A stretch of 64,000 nt of DNA. Source: Euryodendron excelsum. Taxonomy: Eukaryota; Streptophyta; Magnoliopsida; Ericales; Pentaphylacaceae. The notes under the pieces were generated by a model. It was not told where the DNA came from. It did not search any database and saw only the letters and a program-made list of their open reading frames with translations. The translations under genes were made by a program, and so were the position numbers. Position 1 is the first letter of the stretch. Each line of letters starts with the position of its first letter. Shown piece after piece: positions 56,300 to 64,000 of this stretch. The DNA lies in the NCBI GenBank assembly GCA_033060915.1, contig CM065396.1, positions 9,191,001 to 9,255,000 on the forward strand, written 5' to 3'.

Positions 56300-57500
56300 T
56301 GGAGTTGGAGGTTTTATGCGATGCGTGTCCTATAGAGGTCCCTTCTTTAAAGGAATATAGGCATGATGTTGAGTCCATTTTGGAGGGGAGGTTTTGCCCC
56401 TATTATGCAATATAATACATCTTCGGCGTGGGCTAGTTGATGTTTCCTTATTTGGGCAATCCTGCCTCTATGGACTGAGAGAGGTTTGTGCCTCTCTCGA
56501 GATATGATTCTATACATGCCATGAATCCTTAAGGTTGAGGAACCCTTAGGAGTTTTGGTAGGTTCGATTAATATGAGATTGGATTGCTCCTTTCTCTCTA
56601 CAGTTGATTAGATGCATGAGAATGAAATGACTTGAGTTTCTTGAAACTCTTGTCTTGGAATGAATGTGGATGCGTAAGCAATAAAAAAAAGTGAACATGT
56701 AAGCAATATGATGATAATAAGTGAGTGATTGAGAAAACCCCTTTTCTTGTCTTGCTTTTGTCTTCGGTTCTCTTAGTACTTGGAGATGAGGAGGGGGAGG
56801 ATAGAAGACAAGAAACAAAAGAAGAAAAAAAAGAAGTTAGTGCCTTGATTTGAACATTTTTATGTAATGCATGTCCTAGGGGTGCCTCTGCTTGAGAGGG
56901 AGACTAAACATGATGTATTGGCTCACTTTTGGAGATAGGGGGTTTGCCCCTGTATACAGATACCTTACCGTCGAGTGGGAACCTTCATCCATCATACAAT
57001 CATTCATCCATTCATTCACAAAAGTAAAGAAGTACATTGACCTTTAAGTTTCAGATACAAGAGAATTGAAATACATTTCAACAGGGGGAGGGGGAACATT
57101 TTCTTTTTGGGGGTTTCACCTATCTACTTTTACAAAGGACACCCTAAACTACTCTTGAGTCTTCGAATTCGCCTTCGTTGGATATGATGTTAAGGAGGTC
57201 GCTGAAAGACCTTGTTGTTTGGTTGCCCCTCGTCTTCTTGGCAACCTTATCTCCGTGAGTATAGAGAGATTGGGGCCCCTCTTATGGAATGAATTGAGAT
57301 GCATGCAATGATTCCTTAGGGTTAACGTGGGAACCCTTAGTGTTTGGGTAGGTCTAATGCAAGGGAGAGTGACTTCGGTGTCACTCTCAATGGGTTGATC
57401 ATATGCATGAGAATGCAGTAACTAGAGTTACTTGGAACTCTTCTCTTGACATGGAATATTGAATGCATGAATATAGGTATGCAAAGAGTATAAAGGGAGA
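56300..57500. repeat. Diverged direct duplication of about 0.55-0.78 kb
   Basis: GCGATGCGTGTCCTATAGAGG (56316) recurs in changed form at 56868, GAGGTTTTGCCCCTATTATG (56386) near 56938, and the block with CCTTAGG-n-GAACCCTTAG, GATTAGATGCATGAGAATG and CTTGGAACTCTT (56530-56655) recurs at 57310-57445. Spacing differs between blocks, so indels followed the duplication. Confidence 0.55.
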
Positions 57501-58110
57501 AAATACAATTGAAGTAAACATGCATGCATGAGCAGTTAGACAGGCATTATAACGTTATGAATACAGTCAGTATAACAACAGGAATAGACAGGTATAAATG
57601 AAAGTAAGAGCAGTCGCCCTTTCCTCCATGATTTTGAAAACGGTGCTCGTGTCTTAAATCCGGCAGAGTTTCGGCTATGCATGGTGTCTATATGAATATG
57701 AGGTTGAGGGTTGAATAATGCGTCCTAGAAAGGCTCGGTCCCCGGATCTTAAAACCTAGGCCCACTTCCCGTGGTGGTGCCATGATCAGTTGGTGATCCA
57801 AGCGGGGGAACCATCAAGAGGCCGTAGACGAAGAAACTGACACAGCATCTTGCCCACAACCAATATACCGTTCCCCCTTTCTAACTAGAAAGGACATATC
57901 AGGGTAATAATGCAAGTATGTAGAATGCAAGTGCACATGCAGTGTGTGTGTGATTTTTAAAAGTGGAGAAAAGAGCCCAACAACTCCCATTCATCCTGTT
58001 CATCACATTCACGCATAGCAGTTAATAAAACTTAAGCAAAAAGTGCACCTACAAAGCAAAGATGCAAGTGTTAGTATGAGGCTGGCAAACATAATACAAG
58101 ATAATATAAA
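57501..58110. other. Non-coding internal sequence up to the truncated LTR H
   Basis: It includes a GC-richer stretch (57730-57880) unlike its neighbours. At about 58110 it abuts LTR H inside the U5 region, so the 3' end of that LTR, the PBS and pol are missing. The junction marks a deletion. Confidence 0.4.
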
Positions 58111-58937
58111 TGAAGAGTTTTTAGAAAGTAAATTCGAAGAGAGAGTTTTTGAAAAGAGATTTTTAAAGAGAAGGAGTTTTTGGAAAGTGTGTTTTGGAAA
58201 CAAGTCTTAGAAGGAAAATCCTAGAGGGGAATTTCTAGAAGGAAGATTTCGGGAAGAGAGTTTTTAGAAAGATTTTTAGGGAGCGTTTTTAGAAAGTGAA
58301 TTTTGAGGAAAGAGAGTTTTGGAAAGGGGTTGAAAAAGGAAGTTTTGAAAATTAGATTTTGGGAAGGAGTTTTTGAAAACAACTTTGGAAAGGAGAGTTT
58401 TAGGAAGTATGTTGAAAAAGAGATTTTTAGGAGATGGGATTTGAAAAGAGAGTTTTTGGGAAGTATAAAAATATCTCACTTTCCTAAAGCGATTCTAACC
58501 ATAAGAAGACTAGAACCACTTTAAGAAAGTGGTTTTGAAAATAACAAAGATTTTGAAAATATGGACCATATTGGTCACTTTAAATGTAGCACTTTCCTAA
58601 AGCAATCCTAGCCATGGAAAAGCTAGAATCACCCTAGGATTGTGATTTTGGAAATATATTTTGAAAAAGATATTTTGATGCAATTTTGAAAACAAGTTTG
58701 AAAACGATTTAAAAAATAACTTTGAAAACGGTTTTTGGAAGATGCAAGATTATGATATGCACAATGCAAATGTGGGGTCGTGAACATACAAGGCTAAGGC
58801 TTCACCACATAATCAAGGGAGCTGAACCCACGTGATCTCTGGTTAGACTAGAAGAAGGCCCCCGACACGGTGACTCTCCAATAGCCCAATCCTACACATG
58901 GACCGGGAATCCCCTTGTTTCAAGCATGCAAAGAAAA

Positions 58938-58986
<49 letters not shown>

Positions 58987-58987
58987 A

Positions 58988-59042
<55 letters not shown>

Positions 59043-59050
59043 GGGGGGGG
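58938..59050 (+). repeat. Poly-G tract of about 110 bp in LTR H
   Basis: Three G runs (58938-58985, 58988-59041, 59043-59050) are separated only by AA and A. The same position has 12 G in E (26731-26742), 7 in G (48977-48983) and short C runs in the plus-oriented copies. The proline-repeat frame it produces on the minus strand is not a gene. Confidence 0.9.
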
Positions 59051-59457
59051 AAGAGATAGGGGATTAAAATAGAGAAAACCCAAGTGGGTTAGGAGAGAGA
59101 AGAGAGACGAGGAAGTGCGAAAATTTAAATGGAGAACCTACCTTGTATCTTGTTTATTTTGCGCGCCTTGCTTTCTTCGGTCTTCGTCTTGGTCTTCGTC
59201 TTCAATCTTCAAGAGCCACCTTCAATCTTCAAACTTCAAATTGCAACTCTTCAAGTCTTCGAAGGAGGGTTGAAGGCTAGTGTATGAGTGTATGGGGGTG
59301 TATAGGAGTGTATAGAGGGCTAGGGTTTAGTGTATGCTGGCTAGGGTTTGGAAAACCTAGGGAAGCTAGGGTTTTAGGAGTGTTTGAGCTCTGTATATCG
59401 AATTACATGATTCTTAAACTGAGTTTGCGTACCTTTTTCACGTTGGAGGAGGCTCTG

Positions 59458-59545
59458 TATTTATAGAGGTTGGACAACACTAGCGCTTGTTGCAGTGGCA
59501 CCAGGCCAACTTTTGGCTTGGCACTACTACTAGTGGCGCCAGCCA
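59458..59545 (-). promoter_or_regulatory. LTR H core promoter
   Basis: CTATAAATA on the minus strand at 59458-59466, with degenerate GGCGCC palindromes upstream (about 59484-59502 and 59519-59540). Confidence 0.6.
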
Positions 59546-60504
59546 TTTAGGAAATATTTAAGATCGGCAAGCAACGTATCTTTGACTAGATTTGGGCGCC
59601 TGTACTAGTGACTACCATGCAATTTTTAGCCTAGCTGCACTAGGAGTGATTCTAGAAAGTCCGGGAATGATTTGAAGGAGCCGGGAATGACCCGGAAGGC
59701 CGAAAAAGAGTAGGAACACTTAAAGTAGTCTCCTGGAGGTATTTGACTTGAGAAATGAGGATAAGATGGGTCGGAAAGGTTGACCGGGCCTTTAGGGGCA
59801 AAACTGTCAATCGGACCGAAAACTACTGGGACAGACTTGGACTGTCCCGGAAGAAGACTTGGAATGATACGGAAACATTATTTAGAATGTTCCCAAAGGT
59901 TGCCGGTTTGATACCCAGACCCGGTGTAGTCAGAAAAGGAGATCGGCCCACTAGGGGCAAAACGGTCATTTTTATACCGAGTTTGCCGGAACTGACTCAG
60001 AATTATTCGGAAAGATAAAGGAAGAATGAGAATACTATAAAAAGCAGTCTGAGAAGGTCACCGGTTTGATATCCAGAGCCGGTGTGGTCAAAAAAGGGGA
60101 TCGACCCACCAGGGGCAAAATGGTCATTTCGTACCGGGTTGGCCAAAACTGACTCGGAATGATACGGAAGGGTAAAGGAAGGTTGGCAATACTATAGGAA
60201 GTAATCTCAGGAGATTACCGGTTTGATACCCCAAGCCGGTGTGGTTCCCGGGGTATTCGGATGCCTAGGGCCAAAATGGTCATCTTGACCGAAAAGTTTC
60301 GGAAAAGGTCCAAAGGGCAGTTTAGTCATTTTTCACCGAAGTGGGATAACAGACCTTGGTGTTGACCTGGGTCTTGAGTGTTTCCGCACTCTGACGGTGG
60401 TCGTCGTGACACAGGGGTTTGTTCGCAATTCCCTATATTGACCTATTTGTGAGTATTTTTGCTACTCTAACGGTTATGATATTTACGAGTATTTTCGCTA
60501 CTCG

Positions 60505-60721
60505 GACCGTCACGAGGAATAAACTGTCTCGAGAGAGGGATTGGAAAGGGGTCTTACCGCCTTCGAAAAGACGTTCCTAAGTTGGAACCGTCTCGAGGAA
60601 TAAACTGTCTTGAGAGAGGGATTGAAAAGGAGACTTACCGTCTTCAAAAAGACATACCTGATTTGGAACTGTCTCGAGGAATAAACTGTCCCAAGAGAGG
60701 GATTGGAAAGAGGTCTTACCG
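60505..60721 (-). repeat. 81-bp array in LTR H, left part (3 units)
   Basis: AATAAACTGTC words at about 60518, 60598 and 60680. The array is cut at 60721 by solo LTR I and resumes at 63257 with units at about 63300, 63381 and 63462. Confidence 0.85.
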
Positions 60722-63256
60722 TGTGATATCCCGAATCTCTATTTATTTCTATTAATGAGAATTTCTATTACATATAATGTTTAATATTAATTATTTCTCC
60801 TTTTGGGGTCAAAATGACCAATGAGAGCCTATGGTGTAACTTAAACCTATAGATGAGACACATGGGATTATCGCATGTGTATCATCTTTTATACACATAA
60901 GTGCACACCACTCACTTATGTTCAGCCAATTGAGAAGGAAGAGAGGGAGAAGAGGAGAAGAGAAAGAGGAGAAGGAAGCTTGAGGAAAAGCTTGAAGCAA
61001 TAGAAGACTTAACCAAACTTGAAGAAAGGTAAGGTTCCATCTTTCTCTCCAATGGTATATGTGTGTTTATCTATCTTTGTGTGGTGTGTTGTTGAATTGT
61101 TGTGGGTGACTCTTTTGAGTCCCAAATTAGCTAAGTTTAGAGTGTTGATAGCCCCATTGAAAGAGTTAAGGGATTGGGATGTGAAATCCCCAACTTATGC
61201 AAGTTAGAGCTTAAAATCCTAAAACCCTAGATCCCTTCGATTTTCTTGTTTAAAGTGGTTGATTCTGTGTTATTGTGGTCTTCTTGGGTCAATCTTTGGA
61301 CCCTAGAAGCATTGGAAGGGTTTGTGAGAGTTTTGATGGAGTTTGGTTTTGATTTGAGTGAGGTTTGGAGATTTTCGGGTAAAATATGGGTATTTAGCTT
61401 TGGAGCGGACTCCTCATTTTGTGGAGGCGACTCCTTGTCCTAGTAAACTCTCAGACTTATTCTTTTAGCTTTGGAGTGGACTCCTTGGTTTTTGGAGGCG
61501 ACTCATTATCCCAGTGAACTCCCCAGATTTATTCGTTTAGCTTGGGAGGCGACTCCTTAGTCTCTGGAGGCGACACTTTTGCCTAGATAACTCCCAGATT
61601 TGTTTTTTCAGCTCTGGAGGCGACTCCTTAGTCTCAGGAGCCGACACCTTCGTCCAGCCCCCGGTTTCACTTTCCAACTCAGGCACTGTTTCGTAGAACG
61701 GGCATAACTTTTTCTAGAAAACTCAGATTGATACACCGTTCCAAGCATTGGATAGTAGACTCATAGATCTTTGTACCTATATATATTTTGTACTCTAATT
61801 CCTTGTGGTTTGAGAGATATTGAATTTTAAAGTTGACCCAAAATTCTGTCAGTAACATTCTTCTTCCAAACTTTTAACCCATTTTCTATGGGGCATTACT
61901 TCTTCATCCGAAATGTGTTTTTAGCCTATGAACTATCAAATTAAAGCCCTTTAAGCCTATTTTCAAATGGGACTAAGCTAGAGTGTGAAATATTCCTTGA
62001 GAGGTGGTTGGGACGCGATAAAGGAGTCGATGTTCCAGCTTTCATGTTCAAGCCTCAACCTTATGTTCTTGTTTTACGTGGTTGCTTTGCTTTGGAGTTT
62101 TGTATTGATATTTCCATACTTCTATGTGCATTTTGTGTAGGAATACCTTGTCTACCACCCATCCTATCGGAGAGAGGTGAGTAACGATATGCCATGAGTA
62201 AAACTCTATTAATTTTCAAATGTTTTAAATTCACCTACATATCATGCAATGTTTTCCATATATTTTCAATGCATCAATGTTTATGTTCAATACAAATGTC
62301 ATACCTTGAAATGCATGCAAGCTATACTTATGTTATGAATGAAAATCATGGACTATAATGTTGAAAGGAAAGAGATGCTAAGTTTCCAATGTATGGTGCC
62401 AACTCGAGGTCTTTCGTGGCAAGACCTTAAACTAGCAACGATGGTCCTACGATAGGGGATGTGAAATAAACTATCGCCATGTTCGGGAGACGTCCCACGG
62501 CCTAAAGAGCCCTATTTGTGACCTTTAAGGTTACTGATGTGGAGCATAGCTCTGATGTCGAGTTGTAGCACACTTATGTTTTAAAACGAGAACAATGATA
62601 TGTCCAAATGTTTATTACAAGTTATGTTACGTTTTATCACGAGCAAAGATATGTCGCATCTCTCTTTTATGATACCATGTTTTGAAGTGATAGAATGCTG
62701 CAATATGATGTTTATGCTATCTATGATTTCAAACCTATGCTTACACGTTCAAGTTCATGCCTTAAATACATAAATGTTTATCTATTGTTTTATACATTAG
62801 ACATAACTACTAGTCCATGGTATTTTCATGCTCATGCATCATTGTTATTCACTAAGCATTAGCTTACGTTTTCTCAAATAATTTTTAGGTAGCTAATCCG
62901 GGAGGCCCTAGAGCAAGGCCATATGTGGATTTGAGCTACGACCCACGGGCCTATGTTTTGTATAATGTTTGAGGGCTGGACCTAATGTTTTGTAATGATA
63001 TATATATTGCTATAACTTTTGTGGACCTTAATTAGGTCCTTATGTATATTATGTTTTGGACTAGGCACAGCTCTACCATGTATGACACAGATTATGTTTT
63101 CAAGTTATCAAAAGTTCTATTTTCCGCAATTATGCATCATTTTAAATGATTATGCACAGGTGATCAACCGGTTTAATGTAATGCGGCCTAGGGTAGCCTT
63201 GCTACTGGCCGGTCATGTACCTTAAATCCGTATAGGCCGGGTTATGGGTCGTGACA
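60722..63256 (+). mobile_element. Solo LTR I (2535 bp) of an unrelated family, possibly Tekay/Del-type
   Basis: It begins TGTGATATCCCGAATC and ends GGGTCGTGACA, flanked by TACCG on both sides (60717-60721 and 63257-63261). The flanks rejoin the 81-bp array of LTR H exactly. The ends resemble plant chromovirus (Tekay/Del) LTRs, which often start TGTGACACCCC and end GGGCGTGACA; this is from memory, so the lineage is tentative. Orientation is set only by that resemblance. Open frames at 61019-61443 overlap a tandem repeat and are not supported as genes. Confidence 0.88.
61396..61665 (+). repeat. 71-bp tandem repeat in solo LTR I (about 4 units)
   Basis: Units start with AGCTTTGGAG or AGCTCTGGAG at about 61396, 61467, 61539 and 61610. 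Each contains GGAGGCGACTCCTT and AACTCCCAGATTTATTC with substitutions. Confidence 0.85.
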
Positions 63257-63490
63257 TACCGTCTTCGAAAAGACGTGCCTGGTTTGGAACCGTCTCAAAG
63301 AATAAACTGTCCTGAGAGTGGGGTTGGAAAGGGGTCTTACCGGCTTCGAAAAGACGTGCCTGAGTTGGAACCGTCTTGAGGAATAAACTATCTCGAGAGA
63401 GGGGTTGGAAAGGGGTCTTATCGTCTTCGAAAATACGTGCCTGAATTGGAACCATCTCGAGGAATAAATTGTCTTGAGAGAGGGATTGTA
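63257..63490 (-). repeat. 81-bp array in LTR H, right part (3 units)
   Basis: Continuation of the array cut by solo LTR I, starting with the second TACCG copy. Confidence 0.85.
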
Positions 63491-63690
63491 GTCGGAAAGG
63501 AAAGGAAAATTCCCCTAAGGGCATTTTGGTCATTTTGCCTCTATTTGGGCCTGGTGGGCCCGCGAAGCGATGGATAGACGGGATTTGGATTTAGAAAGTT
63601 GGTTTCGATTGGAATATATGCCCACAATGACTTAAACACAAGTCTGGACGGAGTGTAGACTGCCGAGCGGTCAAAAATGGGGTGCTTACA

Positions 63691-64000
63691 CTAAGTCCAA
63701 GGCCCGAGCCTCCATTGAATAAAGAAGAAACGAGACAAGGGAAATCCTTAGTTTACTTTCCATACTCCCCCACTCTTTCTTCTTCCTGCAAACCCACTTG
63801 GGTTCTTATCTTTTTTAATCCCCTATCTCTAAACCCGCTTTTCTTGCATGCTTGGAATAAGAGGACGTTAAGTCCATGTCGAGAGTGAACAAGAGGAGAT
63901 TATCGATTAGGACTCTCTTTCTGGCTGGCATGGCCTTAGGGCCCTCTTGCAATGTGGTGATACTTAACCTTATATGTTTCATGCCATTATTATCGTTGTC
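63691..64000 (+). mobile_element. Element J LTR, R/U5 part (continues beyond window)
   Basis: Family leader and U5 words in + orientation: GAGCCTCCATTGA, AATAAAGAAGAAACGAGACA, AACCCACTTGGGTTCTTATC, TTAATCCCC, TTCTTGCATGCTTGGAATAA and GGTGATACTTAACCTTATATG. Divergence and orientation match the U3 at 44385-45656. About 300 bp covering the TATA box and leader start are missing between the two halves. Confidence 0.6.

Larger units (their letters stand above)
58111..63690 (-). mobile_element. LTR H: truncated 5' LTR of the GH element, split by solo LTR I
   Basis: H occupies 58111-60721 and 63257-63690. It starts within U5 (alignable to 25912 onward in E), passes the leader, TATA box (59458-59466, minus), ~157-bp units and a six-unit 81-bp array split by I, and ends GGGGTGCTTACA at 63690. 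The U5 end (TGTCGCGCCC) is missing at 58110. CTAAG at 63691-63695 is the outer flank; its partner is not found beside F, so the other end was lost. Confidence 0.8.

Noticed and set aside
58892..59083. Proline-rich ORF on the minus strand
   Set aside because: It is the translation of the poly-G tract.
60809..61443. Small ORFs inside solo LTR I
   Set aside because: No recognisable domain; they overlap the 71-bp repeat, and LTRs of this kind are non-coding.

Overview
This window is plant nuclear DNA built almost entirely from nested LTR retrotransposons. I see no host gene, no rRNA or tRNA gene, no CRISPR array and nothing prokaryotic. The evidence is Ty3/Gypsy polyprotein remnants of two plant lineages (Tat and Athila), CTATAAATA-type LTR promoters, telo-box motifs and very long LTRs. 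It suggests a seed plant, probably a eudicot, with a large repeat-rich genome. The species cannot be named from the sequence.

The dominant family, called here the 'giant-LTR family', has LTRs of about 4.0-5.5 kb that begin TGTAAGCACCCC and end near GCGCGACA. Copy by copy: (1) Element 1 (+ strand) covers 1-22414 and starts left of the window. It has decayed protease, G-patch, RT, two successive RNase H domains and integrase, then an antisense (-) ORF with a putative intron, a hairpin plus polypurine tract, and 3' LTR C (17665-22414). Dual RNase H plus an antisense ORF is the Tat-lineage plan. (2) Two younger solo LTRs sit inside element 1: A (5079-9096, TSD CTAAG) and B (9660-14226, TSD ACATG). 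(3) Solo LTR D (22483-33266, TSD CATAG) is split by solo LTR E (23608-28881, - strand, TSD TCAAG/TCGAG).

Element 1 and LTR D both interrupt an Athila-lineage element on the - strand (22415-43548, continuing left of the window). Reading leftward it has 5' LTR 41991-43548, a tRNA-Asp-type primer binding site, gag, protease, RT (active site damaged), RNase H, integrase and a decayed downstream ORF. Athila itself lies in an older giant-LTR element J (+), seen as an internal stub (43549-44384), U3 (44385-45656) and R/U5 (63691-64000).

Between the two halves of J lies a composite of minus-strand family members: LTR piece F (45657-48574) fused to LTR piece G (48573-50934), an internal region with a better preserved antisense gene (about 51137-53345) and tandem repeats (53.5-57.5 kb), and LTR H (58111-63690). 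H carries an unrelated 2.5-kb solo LTR, I (60722-63256, TSD TACCG), and a roughly 110-bp poly-G run.

All coding regions are broken by stops, frameshifts or lost catalytic residues. The features most worth follow-up are the antisense gene conserved in two copies with matching splice-site-like signals, a GGCGCC palindrome shared between its promoter region and the LTR promoter, and a hairpin beside the polypurine tract that keeps pairing through a compensatory change.
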